Translations under genes and position numbers: made by a program
Notes under the pieces: generated by a model
Seen by the model: only the letters and a program-made list of their open reading frames with translations
Database searches by the model: none
What the model was told of the DNA's origin: nothing
Part shown: positions 1 through 10,244 of the stretch, piece after piece
Position numbering within the stretch: position 1 is the first letter of the stretch
Layout: each line of letters starts with the position of its first letter
From: Guillardia theta CCMP2712
Taxonomy: Eukaryota > Cryptophyceae > Pyrenomonadales > Geminigeraceae
Assembly (NCBI RefSeq): GCF_000315625.1
Contig: NW_005434527.1
Span: 1-64,000 of the forward strand
Length of the DNA: 64,000 bases
Reading direction: 5' to 3'

Positions 1-338
1 TAGGCACGACCGTCGAAAAGGATCGCAAAAAAAGGGGTAGCCCTTCAAATTCCTGGGAATAGACATACAAAATATCGGGTCACACAGTGTAAGAAAAGGT
101 ACTGTACATGGTTTGGTATCCACTCGGATCCAATGACTGATGTTGTGCAAAGGATCCGCTACTTATTGTTCCGGTGGAAGTCCAGATGGTCCAAGATATG
201 TTCCTCTGAGTAATAGGTGACAAACAATATCCATCACTGGATTCTGAGCCGTAGCGCAGAATTGGCTGGAAGATGGGACCTGTGCAAGACACATACATGA
301 GACTTGAGGCTGCAGGTAATTCTCTTCTCTGAGGTGAC

Positions 339-1414
339 ATGGAAGGGCAACGACTTGACCGCGCGATAGGCGACCAGTATGTGGGAAGGACAGCGACGGG
401 CCTGCCCCTGGACAAGGCAGAGTTTGCCACGTTGCCCCCCTACTTTCGCTGGTCTGATGGGGATGAAAGAGCATTTGTATCGTCTTACATCTCAGAGATG
501 TTCCCTGGAATTACAACCAAACTGTATCTTGTTGCAGAATACGCTGTGGCTTCTGTTGTGTATCATTCTGAATTTTTGATGAAGACACTCCCGAAGGAAC
601 ATGCTTTGTTGGCTACTTGCCTGTTCACGCAACAAGGAATTCTTCAACGAATGAAGAAAATGGTGACAATCGAGGGTCGGATGGCAGACGGTGTACAGGC
701 ATTCCAGCGCATGTAACAATCCTCAGAGGCATGAAAGGGCTTGAAGCTAGCAGGAAGGAGGTAGAAACGCGTGATACGCAAACAGACATCAGTCTGATGG
801 CATCAAACTCAGTGAACAATGGCAACATGGAGCAGAGTCACTGTGTTGGAAATATCGGCGGAGGGATGATGATGCCAATTGTGCTTCAAAAAGTGGAAGA
901 GATGACAACTCGATTTCGTCATATGGAGGATATGTTAGAGGTCCTGATGAGACAGGTGAATGGGAGGGCAGACTGTCAAAGCAGTCCAAGACAGCCTGCA
1001 CAAGTTGAGCAGAGTGGAGCATTGCAGGTGAACGGATACAACTGGGGTCGACGCATTCGCCTTCTGCCAGAAGATTTTTTATGGCCAAAGATGTTCGTTG
1101 ATGTGGCTTACGAGTGGTGGATGCAAGGAAATGCAGAAAAAGGGTATCCACCATTCAAAAACCTGGAACCGAGTGATTTTGCCGACCAGAATGCAAGGAA
1201 ACGTTTGAGTGACTTCAGGTATCTGATGGGCAAAATAGACCAATGTGCACAGGAGAAAGGAGTGTATAAGGAGAACGCAACCATGGAGGAAACCAAGGAA
1301 ATCTTCAAGCAGTGCGTGGAATGCTTGAAACTACCGAGGAAAGAAGGGAGGCAACGACGGACCTGGCAGTCTGTAGCGACCTGGTGCAGAGAACAAGACG
1401 GATTGCATCGTTGA
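339..1414 (+). pseudogene. Hypothetical protein split over two overlapping frames
   Basis: Two forward ORFs (339-716 and 617-1414) overlap in different frames and look like halves of one protein. The first half, about 125 residues, has a hydrophobic helical stretch (LYLVAEYAVASVVYHSEFL). The second half contains a predicted helical region and a Trp-rich segment (FLWPKMFVDVAYEWWM) followed by a basic tail. I found no GT-AG intron that restores the frame at about 690-740, so a frameshift or decay is more likely than splicing. The Trp-rich segment reminds me of uncharacterised proteins that recur next to mobile DNA in protists, but this is recollection and not a match. Function unknown. It lies at the left end of a repeat-rich stretch, which fits a decaying multicopy element gene. 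Confidence 0.4.
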
Positions 1415-2518
1415 GAACCAGTAGTTAGACGAATGAGATGATTACAGTGACAGATTTTATAGCAAAACATATGACGTACGCAAGTGCCGATATTCCACAG
1501 AAAAAATGAGTGGTAATGGACGTGTAGGAATGAAGAACGAAGGTGATGGTGGACTAAGGAGTTGAGGTTGTCTCTTTCCTTGCGATGTGGCAATATATTG
1601 ATGAGATTTGAATCGTGAGATTGTAGTTCAAGATCATTGTGTACATCATACATCCATTGTCATATGGCTAGCTATGATGTAAAGAGGAAAAGAATGCTCT
1701 CATCTACTCAGAATCGCTCACAGCACCGTCTTTCATCCTCTTCTGAAGCCATTGCGCAAATTTTATGGGAAATTTACTGCGAACTATAAACTTTCATAAA
1801 TTCTGGTACAACCCGAAAATCGGATACATAATAATATGATCCGGAAGAAACCTCCTACCCATAAAAATTCCAAATTTCTGACTCATCCGGATTGATATCC
1901 CCGTCTGACAATAAACTATTATAAGACCTACAATAAAAAAATCCGGATGGTTACTGAGAATTATGATTTATTCGCAAAACAGATAAAAATTATGATTTAT
2001 TCGCAAAAAGTTGTCTCCTCACGTTTCCATATAATATAAGTGCAGCGCTGCTAAGTGTTTATCATTCTGAGGCAGACTTGCAAGGATGAATGGTCATCGA
2101 ACCCCTTTGCCCCCGGGGGGTGGTCCATTTATGTGGTGAACAATAAAAATGACAGAAAACCTCCAGAGTTGAAAGAAAGTATATATCGTGCCGGAAGAAG
2201 TCTTGGAAAGCTAATTTGTCAGGGTCAAGCCTCCTCTATTCTCCTTATTGTCCTCGTACTGATTTTAACTTAACTTTGAGTAAAGGAGTTTAGGACAGAA
2301 CACCACCTTTTTTTGTATTTGCGCTATTTTGGGATCCCCTCCAAAAAAAGGGGGAGGAAATTCAACTTTTTCCCCAAAACTTGTCCGAATATATTTCAAA
2401 AGTCAGGGCAGAGTTTTCAATGTTTTTCAGGAGTCTTGCACAAAAATTAATAATTTTTTTTAAAAAAGATGTATTTTTCCTCCTTGTTTGCTCCGGTTTG
2501 CCTTTCCCTGGGTGCAGC
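1415..2518. other. AT-rich spacer without a convincing gene
   Basis: No ORF here has recognisable domain features. The segment 1740-2060 is AT-rich. A repeat fragment (2220-2285) lies near its right end, just before the NTPase-like gene. Confidence 0.6.
2220..2285 (+). repeat. 3' fragment of the AACTTTGAGTAAAG repeat family
   Basis: The segment starts with CAGGGTCAAGCCTCCTC and ends with AACTTTGAGTAAAG. It is nearly identical to 8829-8897 and to the reverse strand at 11502-11570. Only the right-hand part of the ~170-bp unit is present, so this is a truncated copy. Confidence 0.85.
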
Positions 2519-4633
2519 ATGCAGCCAGAACACGTTGCGTCGAACAAGCGCAAGAGACGGCGAGAGACGGGGGAGGAGCGAGCGAAGGTTGAGGTTGAGG
2601 AGGAGGCCCCACAAGCAAGTGGTCAACGGGAGGCCCACCAAGACCATTTTGTAGAGTTGGATCAGCTACACAATCATAGGAGGAGGAACCAGCTTCGCGA
2701 GAAGCAGAAGCAGCTTCCCAAGAGGAACAAGGATCCGCATCGCAAGGAGGAGGAGGACGAGAGGGAGCAGCAGCGCAAGAAGGAGGAGGAGCAGCGCAAG
2801 GAGAAGGAGGAGCTTCGCAAGAAGGTGGAGCAGCTTCGCAAGAAGGAGCAGCTTCGCAAGAAGAGGGAGAAGCTTCGCAAGGAGAAGGAGGAGCAGCTTC
2901 GCAAGAAGGTGGAGCAGCTTCGCAAGAAGGTGGAGCAGCTTCGCAAGGAGAAGAATGAGCAGCTTCGCAAGAAGGAGGAGGAGCTTCGCAGCAAGGAGAA
3001 GGAGCATCTTCGCAAGGAGAAGCTTCGCAAGAAGGTGGAGAAGCTTCGCAGGGAGAACCTGGTTTTGAGGCAGATTCCGTCATCTGTAGAGCGAGGGATA
3101 GCTTGGGAGGAGTCAGAGGCAGGGCTTGATCGCATGGGCTTTTGCGAGCAGAGAAAGTTCTTCCGCCTCGATAGCTCGTACTTATCGATGGATGCAAGCG
3201 ATGTCAGCAACCAGGAGCTCTTTCTCTACTGCCGAGAAGCCTTCACGAAGCAGCAGAGCTTCCTGAGAGAGCGAGTGCTGGAGCAAGGCGCTCTGGGCTG
3301 GATCCAAGGGCCGCCAGGAACAGGGAAGACGACTACGACGCTAGCGTTCTGCCTGTCGCTGGACATGAAAGAGTGGATGGTGACTTTTCTCAGGCTGAAG
3401 CCTGTACACATCTACTGCATGCAAGTGGTGAACGGGAGGCGAAGATTTTGCAAGATCTTGTATAGCTCTGCAGCAGAGGGGTTACGGGAGGCCTTTGCAG
3501 GGCGCGAGGGCAAGAAGCATGTGGTAGTGCTAGATGGTTTCCTGAGACAGCAAGAAACTCATCAAGGCGTGTATCGGGAGTGTCTGGTATGGCGTGATGC
3601 AGACCAGCAACATCGACGACTGGCTGTTGTAACATCGATGTCATCTCGGGGGAAGGTGTACACAGAGTGGGATCAAGAAATGAAGCTTGAGACGCATAAG
3701 GTTGTTTCCTGGACGCTCGATGAGTACCTGCAGGCGGTGCAGCACGACGAGCTGTATGAGCAAGTGAAGCCCTTCTTGGAGATGGATGTGGAGGTAGAAT
3801 GGATGCTAATCACGACATGCGATGGGCAAGAGACGAGAGAGGAGCGGGTCGTAAGGAAGTACTATCTCGCCGGGGGCTCATGTCGGTTCATGTTCCAGAG
3901 AACCGTGGCCAATGTGAAAGAGGCATTGGACGACGCCATTGAGAGTGGTACGAACCTGGAGACCGTCCTCCAGGGCAACGTAGGAGAGTTTTCGCCGCAA
4001 GCCATCAACCGGTTGATAGCATACGTCGAGTTTGGGAGTAAGAGAAGCTGGTTGCCAGTGAGCAAGTATGTTGCAAGTACGCTTGCGGAGCGTACTGCAG
4101 AATCGACTTTGAGGCAGTTGGCTCTCAGTTATGGCTATGGAAATCCGGGCGTGAAGGGAAGTCTTTTCGAGATGCTTTTCTTCAAGAAGATGGAACAAAC
4201 AGGGTTGAGTGTGACTTACCGTGGCCCGAGACAGACCGAGAGCTGGGATCGATGTCTTGTGGTGAATTTCTCATCATTGCAAGGGATCAAGACGCTTCCT
4301 GCGCAAAATACGTGCTTGAGGCCCATTAGCGCGTTTCAGGGGGGCTATGACGCAGTGATGGTCGACAAAGAGAAGCGGAAGGTGATGTTTGTACAAGCAA
4401 CGATCGCACAGAAACACTCTTTCAAACTCTCTTTCTTCTTGAAGGCTCTGAAAGCGCTTAACATCCCGGAAGGTGGGGAGTGGAAGGTGGAGGTTGTTTT
4501 CCTGATTCCGGTTGAGGAGCTTGCAAGGTTTGAGATCAAACCCATCGAAGACAGCGGGGCGCTAAAGGATTACGGATGGAAGAGAGGAGAGGAGGCAATG
4601 CAAGCAGAAGTAGCAGGGATTTCTATCTTATAG
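2519..4633 (+). CDS. Crinkler-RHS-type P-loop NTPase with REase-like C-terminus
   Basis: Single-exon ORF of about 704 residues from the ATG at 2519. The reading frame is open further upstream, but without a better start. The N-terminus has a basic cluster (KRKRRR) that could be a nuclear signal. Residues ~55-180 are a charged coiled coil built from LRKK/EQ units. A P-loop follows with Walker A GPPGTGKTTTT at ~264 and Walker B VVVLDG near 335-340. The C-terminal ~100 residues contain a YDAVMVD...VMFVQAT..KH pattern (Asp ~611, QAT ~626) of the kind seen in restriction-endonuclease-fold domains of Crinkler and trypanosome RHS proteins. In those families a P-loop domain is coupled to a nuclease-like domain, and they are linked to mobile-element or effector biology. 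Activity here is inferred. A truncated inverted copy of the N-terminal part lies at 5180-6005. An alternative reading is an unrelated AAA-type helicase-like protein, which I consider less likely. Confidence 0.65.
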   Translation: MQPEHVASNKRKRRRETGEERAKVEVEEEAPQASGQREAHQDHFVELDQLHNHRRRNQLREKQKQLPKRNKDPHRKEEEDEREQQRKKEEEQRKEKEELRKKVEQLRKKEQLRKKREKLRKEKEEQLRKKVEQLRKKVEQLRKEKNEQLRKKEEELRSKEKEHLRKEKLRKKVEKLRRENLVLRQIPSSVERGIAWEESEAGLDRMGFCEQRKFFRLDSSYLSMDASDVSNQELFLYCREAFTKQQSFLRERVLEQGALGWIQGPPGTGKTTTTLAFCLSLDMKEWMVTFLRLKPVHIYCMQVVNGRRRFCKILYSSAAEGLREAFAGREGKKHVVVLDGFLRQQETHQGVYRECLVWRDADQQHRRLAVVTSMSSRGKVYTEWDQEMKLETHKVVSWTLDEYLQAVQHDELYEQVKPFLEMDVEVEWMLITTCDGQETREERVVRKYYLAGGSCRFMFQRTVANVKEALDDAIESGTNLETVLQGNVGEFSPQAINRLIAYVEFGSKRSWLPVSKYVASTLAERTAESTLRQLALSYGYGNPGVKGSLFEMLFFKKMEQTGLSVTYRGPRQTESWDRCLVVNFSSLQGIKTLPAQNTCLRPISAFQGGYDAVMVDKEKRKVMFVQATIAQKHSFKLSFFLKALKALNIPEGGEWKVEVVFLIPVEELARFEIKPIEDSGALKDYGWKRGEEAMQAEVAGISIL
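2690..3060 (+). repeat. Coiled-coil-encoding degenerate minisatellite
   Basis: Units of about 15-21 bp related to CTTCGCAAGAAGGTGGAG repeat about 17 times with GA-rich variation. They encode LRKK-type heptad-like repeats in the NTPase gene. The same repeat, in reverse orientation and longer, fills 5385-5990. Because units are multiples of three and purine-biased, all frames stay open, which explains the long spurious antisense ORFs here. Confidence 0.85.
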
Positions 4634-5179
4634 TCAGGGAGATCCTTAGAGAGGAGAGGTCACATGCCGAAGAACATCGTTTCTTGAGGCACGCATGGAG
4701 GTAGCCAAACCCCTTCACAGTTATGCGGCTGATGTTTGTGAAGAGTAAAGTCTTGGACATGTCAAGCAAAGGCTTTCACTGGTCATGTTGTTCCAATCGA
4801 GACGCAGCAGTTCTTCATCATCCGTCTCCTTCCATGCCGAGGCTGAGAGCCAAGTGCCTACTTGTCATTGAAGCTGGCGCCCAGATGACTTAATTCGTGC
4901 TCGCGCCGGCGCAAGGCACACTCGAGCGTTTGTCCGTTGAGGGTACTCCATGGCGGCAGGCTGCAGCAGGACTCGATGGAAAGGTCGCCCCTTTCCGCTC
5001 TTCTTTCCTTGCATCATCATTGACACGACGGTGAAGGTTGTACACTGCAACTTCAACAAGTTCAAGCAGCTCTACTCGTATGTGACAGCATGCTATCTTT
5101 ATTTATTATGTATCCGGTTTTCGGGTTGAACCAGATTTTATGGAAGTTTATATCATACAAATACATATCCCATAAATTT
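4634..5179. other. Spacer between the NTPase gene and its inverted partial copy
   Basis: No convincing coding sequence was seen. Together with the NTPase-homologous arms at both sides it forms the centre of a large imperfect inverted repeat. Confidence 0.5.
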
Positions 5180-6005
5180 TCGTGAAGGCTTCTCGGCAGT
5201 AGAGAAAGAGCTCCTGGTTGCTGACATCGCTTGCATCCATCGATAAGTACGAGCTATCGAGGCGGAAGCACTTTCTCTGCTCGCAAAAGCCCATGCGATC
5301 AAGCCCTGCCTCTGACTCCTCCCAAGCTATCCCTCGCTCTACAGATGACGGAATCTGCCTCAAAACCAGGTTCTCCTTGCAAAGCTGGGCCTCCTTCTTG
5401 CGAAGCTGCTCCACCTTCTTGCGAAGCTGCTCCTCCTTCTCCTTGCGAAGCTGCTCCTCCTCCTTGCGAAAAGCTGCTCCTCCTTCTTGCGAAGCTGCTC
5501 CTCCTTTTTGCGAAGCTCCTCCTCATTCTCCTTGCGGAGCTGCTCCTTCTCCTTGCGAAGCTGCTCCTCCTCCTTCTTGCGAAGCTGGGCCTCCTCCTTC
5601 TCCTTGCGAAGCTGCTCCTCCTTCTTGCGCAGCTGCTCCTCCTCCTTCTTGCGCAGCTGCTCCTCCTCCTTCTTGCGCAGCTGCTCCTCCTTCTCCTTGC
5701 GCAGCTGCTCCTCCTTCTCCTTGCGAAGCTGCTCATTCTTCTCCTTGCGAAGCTCCTCCTCCTTCTTGCGAAGCTGCTCCTCCTTCTCCTTACGAAGCTC
5801 GTCCTCCTCCTTCTTGCGAAGCTGCTCCTCCTCCTTCTCCTTGCGAAGCTCTCCTCCTTTTTCTTGCGGAGCTGCTCCTCCTTCTTGCGCAGCTGCTCCT
5901 CCTTCTTGCGCAGCTCCTCCTCCTTCTTGCGGAGCTGCTCCTTCTCTTTGCGCAGCTGCTCCCCCTCTTCCTCCTTGCGATGCGGATCCTTGTTCCTCTT
6001 GGCAA
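5180..6005 (-). pseudogene. Truncated inverted copy of the NTPase N-terminal region
   Basis: Read on the reverse strand, this matches 2718-3250 of the NTPase gene. It begins at the sequence encoding RNKDPHRKEE-like residues, runs through an expanded LRKK-type repeat, then the linker SSVERGIAWEESEAGLD and SYLSMDASDVSNQEL. It stops at FTK, just before the P-loop. The copy therefore lacks Walker A, Walker B and the nuclease-like domain. Within the repeat the frame changes between units, so no single ORF spans it. The linker is almost unchanged from the source, which suggests a recent duplication. At its 5' side it abuts unrelated coding-like sequence (6006-7546), giving a chimeric junction near 6005. 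Confidence 0.75.
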
Positions 6006-7546
6006 GTTGAAGTCATAGTCTCTATTACCCAGCGCTTGATTCTTATCCCTCACATACTGCTTTACTTGCAGATGAGTATCAATTGCAACTATGAAGCCTT
6101 CAAATATTACAAAGGATAGTCCCTTGACATATTTGTGGCTGACATTGGTCCAGTCGATGCCTTCCAATAGCCATCGACCCTCGTGAACGAGACGTATCCT
6201 CTCTGAAACTTTCAGCACTCTTTCATCGAATGCTTTGTGCAGGCCAGACATAGCCTCTGCCATTCTTGCTGTCGCTTCATGTCCTTCTGCCTTTAGTAGA
6301 CTGATGGCCTTGTCACTGAACATCTTCAGCATGATATCCACCGATTGTGGATCGGCGGTCCCGTCGACTTCCATCTGAGTCATCCAAGCAGGATTCTTCT
6401 TGGCGATATCGCTGTAAGCTTTATGCCCCATCATCGCTTCGCTTGATGATGACTGCGACTTCCCTGATCCAATTCAACAAGTGATTGATGCACGGCGAGA
6501 AAAACAACTTGTTCGTAACTGGAGAGAGGACCGGGGATTGGATAACCATTCGTCGAATCTAAAGCGGATCTTGTGTTCATCAAAGTCATTTAGTCCATCA
6601 GCTATTCTTCGCTCCATCTCCCAAGGAGTGAATGTTTCCTCCTTCTCGTCATTGTGGTTGGCCAATGAAAGAACTTCTTCATATCCATACCGTCTGCAAA
6701 ATATTTGAAGCCTGCAAAACATCTCTTTCAGGGTCGCTCTCGGCCTCTTGCTCGTGTTGCATCGTAGCGTCTTCTTCTTTTGAACTTGCCATATGGCCTG
6801 GTTCTGTCACAACTGCAAAACAAACTGTTTGATTTCTCTGAGTCATCTCGGCAACATCCATCTGTACAATTCCTTGCTGAGGTGTGTAAATCCACGAAGT
6901 GACCAGTAGACCATTCTTCCATTCGAGAAAGAAGGTTTCCATTCTTCCTGCGAATGTTGCAAATACGTGTACGAAGTTGATTCAAGTGCTCATAAATGAC
7001 CTTTGTGCCTCCATGTGATTTACCAGATGCTTGTTGTTCGAAAACCTGCATGTAGTGCTGGAGAAACAATCTCGAAAATCCTTCTGATGTATGCCCATAG
7101 ACATCTCCGAGGACCTTTAGTTTGTTCTGGATTTCAAACAAAGATACAGAACGAAGATTCCACTTGAGGTTCTGGGTCGCTGAACTCAGCTAAAAGATTC
7201 TAGTCTTCACACTCCACAGATAAAGTTGCATGGCCATGACATCGCAAGAAATCCAACAGCTTGAAAACCAAGGCATCATCCCATTTAGAGAGCAAGATCT
7301 GCTCAAGATCATTGCAAGTGTTTTGTTTTTTGAACCTTGCAACATGCGGCACTTTCGAATACTGGTCATCTCTCTTCGTCTGTGGCATGATGTGCATGTT
7401 TTCTTCGCTGGAGGCCTCGCCGGGCCTGCCCATGGTGTGGTGCAACATAGCTTTGCCCGCCAAAACTTTGATTTGAATTTTCTCGTGACACCCTGCCATG
7501 GCATGCAGCACCCCCTAAATCCCCCGCCGCCCCGAACGCTCTGCAT
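6006..7546 (-). pseudogene. Decayed or intron-split hypothetical gene
   Basis: Several reverse-strand ORF pieces lie in succession: 7190-7546, 6728-7141, 6474-6722 and the part of 5790-6434 upstream of the duplicated coiled coil. The last piece contains coherent sequence such as HKAFDERVLKVSERIRLVHE and KGLSFVIFEGFIVAIDTHLQ, with biased amino-acid use typical of real protein. I could not join the pieces with convincing splice sites. I do not recognise a family. It fuses in frame with the coiled-coil copy at ~6005, so a chimeric transcript is possible. Confidence 0.4.
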
Positions 7547-8727
7547 GGAGGCGCGATGAGGAAAGGAGGGGGGGTATTTAACTAAATATTTGTACCAGTT
7601 TTAATTCCCACACTAGGGGTTGGCCCGTCTGTCAGATCATTGACTGAAAAACCGGGAAAACCAAACCGGGAGCAAGCAAGGAGGAAAACTTAGGAGAAAA
7701 CCTACAACTCCGCCTCGAGAAAATACTAGGAAACGAAGGAGGCAGCAAAACCGCTACTCCAACCACGCAAGCGGCGACGGCAGGCAAGGCAATGACTCTC
7801 CGAGCCAGAACCACTGACCCCATCAACGATGGAGGCTGACTCTGTGCCACCGTGAAGCGATCGACTGTCCCTCGTGCGAGGCTCAGTGGATGGGCCCGGC
7901 ATGATGGGGCACTGGCCGCGTCAGTGCCGCAGGGCTCCACTGCCCGGGGGGCCCCCGGAACCGTGGGCTCGAAGGTTGACTTGCTGACTCTGGGGGATAG
8001 AGCCGCCTCCACTGTGTAGCTGCCATGAGCCCGGAGAAGTGTTACCCTGGCATCCAGGCGAGAGAACAGGGGACTGCCTCAGGGGGTCGAGAATGTCGGC
8101 TGAGGTCTGCGAAGAAGCTGGCCGTGGACTTTCTATGCAGTGTCGAAACCCGCGGTAAGACGAGAGGAAGTTGGCAGAATGAAGTTCCGGAAGTTGTAGG
8201 CATCCTTGGTAGCCTCGTCCCGGCGTTCCATTCGAAGGATCGGGTTTTACTGAGTCCGATCATGTCAGGTCCACTGGCCTGCAGCTGACTTGGCAGTGAA
8301 CTGATTTATTGAGGACCGTGGCATGAAGGATGGCGTCCAACTTCGGAGAGATTCCGCCCGGTCAGTCTGCATCTTCGTCCGGGAGTCGCCCGAGGCCATG
8401 ACTCTGTGATGAGCCGCTGATGACGAGAGGCTTGAATGTTTCAAGTTTCAGGGCCGAGGCCTGCCACTGCCTAACCGGCCCCCGACGAACTCCTTGAAGT
8501 CTTGAAGGACCACCGTGCCAGCCCGTGACTGCCGCGGCCTCGGCGGCCTCCGCCTGGCACCTCACTGTGATACACAGAGTCTCTGGTCCAGGATCTTTCG
8601 TCAGCTCAAGGCCTCCCTGTCCTATGCTGCCATCATTGCGGGTGCGTACAGATATGCGTCTCATTCCTTCGGCGGCGGCCACAGCGACATCGGTGACATG
8701 GCGCGGGGGAATGGCCTGCGCGCCGGG
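7547..8727. other. GC-rich island without a gene
   Basis: From about 7620 to 8727 the base composition is clearly more GC-rich than the flanks. No ORF has domain features. The right end (8651-8727) carries the TATGCGTCTCATTC and CGGGGGAATGG motifs shared with the hairpin region at 30431-30530, and runs into a full repeat unit at 8728-8897. The island is probably part of a larger repeated element. Confidence 0.6.
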
Positions 8728-8897
8728 GTTAAGTGAAGGTATCAGTTAAGTTTGAGGGACAGCAGTGGGCAGGATGAGGGTTGGTTCTCGCTGTCTTTTC
8801 TCTTCTCGCCGTTCGGCTTGTGCGGCAGTGTCAGGGTCAAGCCTCCTCTCTTCTCCTTATTGTCCTCGTACTGATTTTAACTTAACTTTGAGTAAAG
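8728..8897 (+). repeat. Full-length unit of the AACTTTGAGTAAAG repeat family
   Basis: The unit starts GTTAAGTGAAGGTATCAGTTAAG-like and ends ACTGATTTTAACTTAAC followed by TTTGAGTAAAG. The two ends are imperfect inverted repeats (GTTAAGT..AA...ATCAGT). The interior contains a CTCGCTGTCTTTTCTCTTCTCGC tract. The same unit occurs on the reverse strand at 11502-12774, split by an inserted element, so this copy shows the uninterrupted state. Confidence 0.8.
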
Positions 8898-8906
8898 AGC
8901 TCTGAA

Positions 8907-9872
8907 CTAACCGTCGGGTGACTCAGGTGGAAGAGCCTGCAAGTACGGAGAGGGCGACCACGTATATTGGTGCGGCCCCCCCGTTTCCTTGTTCGCCGAG
9001 CGATCCGCCAGCCACCACAGAAAGCGCAACGCATCGTCCTGCAAGAGGCCATCAGTGCTGGCGATGATGGGAAGAAAGGCCTTTGGCGGGACGTGCTGAG
9101 CATATGCATTACGATGCCCTCGGATCTTCCGCTGTGCTGCCGCTTGCAGTTTGCTCCGAGCGAGGTCCGGTATTCCATCATTGTCAAACACATGTGACAT
9201 GCTGAAGTCCAGGATTAACCCATGCCATCCGCCGCCAGTAGCCATCAGTTGTGGAAGTTCAAAGTCCCCTACATGATGATCTTCCGGGCCATGTTGGGAA
9301 ACGTTCTGCCTGGTGCCGGGTACGCCTTGCACGTGGACGCGGCATCTCACTCCGGAATCTTTGATGAGGGTACTGAGGACGGCATTGCACTTCTCATGCG
9401 CATCAGTCCATAACTGGCTGCGGTGCCTGCAGGTTGCCATGTGTGTGGTCCCCCCAGGATGACGGAGAAGATGATGGCATCGATCGCAGTGCGGCGGGAG
9501 GTCAACCGGCAATCCATGAAGAAACTTGTCAGCGGCAGCCACCAAGCTGATGGGCTGCTGCTCAAAGATCCCAAGGTTTGTACTTTCCATAGTCGAGTGC
9601 CAAATCGTGCGCTGAGGGGTAAACTGAGACAGAAGTTCATCAACCGGGTGGCCTGGTACTCGAAGGGGAGTAGAGAAGCTGGAGTGGTGTGCCAACAAAG
9701 ATCTCTGGCGCTCAGAAAGGTGAGCCCGAATACTGCGGAACCGAGGAAACTCCGAGAGGAACTGAGCCGTGAGCTCCCGCTGGGCGGGGATGAAAAGCAC
9801 ACTGCCCGACGTCCCAAATAATTCAGGCGAGGGGATCCAGCCATTGTCGCACGCCTGAGGAAGCTCCGCCAA
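8907..9872 (-). pseudogene. Retroelement-like ORF fragment
   Basis: Reverse-strand ORF of about 320 residues with no good start and a different frame open at its 5' side (9347-9943), suggesting a frameshifted fragment. It contains a compact Cys/His cluster (CDRCHHLLRHPGGTTH...C), then a short acidic strand (LILDFSMSHVFDND), then a helical tail with FLPIIASTDGLLQDDALRFLWWLA. The order zinc-binding cluster, acidic strand and F.P...S..G tail resembles the C-terminal part of some non-LTR retrotransposon proteins. I see no reverse transcriptase motifs. The ORF ends at 8907, just outside the end of the AACTTTGAGTAAAG repeat. The family assignment is tentative. Confidence 0.4.
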
Positions 9873-9943
9873 GGAGGTGTACGCCGAGAAATTTCAAAAA
9901 GTGATTCGGTACGAGCTGTACTATCCGAAAGAACGAATTTCAA

Positions 9944-10244
9944 TTTGTTTCAAAGTAGAATGTTGTTCGGCCGCGTATGGGCTCTCATACACAATCATAG
10001 TCTAAAGTGGCGCGCCTCTGTGGTCTCTTTGTACTTTCTACTTCTGCATCTTCCTGTAGCAACAAAACTAACTCTTTACTTCCAACACACAAAACGCCGT
10101 CACGTCCTACATGTCCTTCCACTGTTTGCCTTTCTTCCTGCAGTACTGCCGCGGTACCGTACGGTAGGCGCGCAAGGCCGACTTGGTTGGAGAGGGGCCT
10201 AGACCCCCACGGCGAGGGACAAGGAGACCCAACCGTCCCAGTTA
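9944..10244. other. Spacer without a gene
   Basis: No coding signal was seen. A short GC-rich stretch (about 10140-10220) contains the CGGTACCGTACGG palindrome-like sequence. Confidence 0.5.

Noticed and set aside
2460-3210. Long antisense ORFs rich in Ser, Pro, Cys and Leu opposite the NTPase coiled coil
   Set aside because: They arise because the purine-rich minisatellite has no stops on either strand; no start context or domain features.
5218-6119. Forward ORFs up to 266 residues across the inverted copy
   Set aside because: Same minisatellite effect in reverse orientation; the coding sense is the reverse strand.
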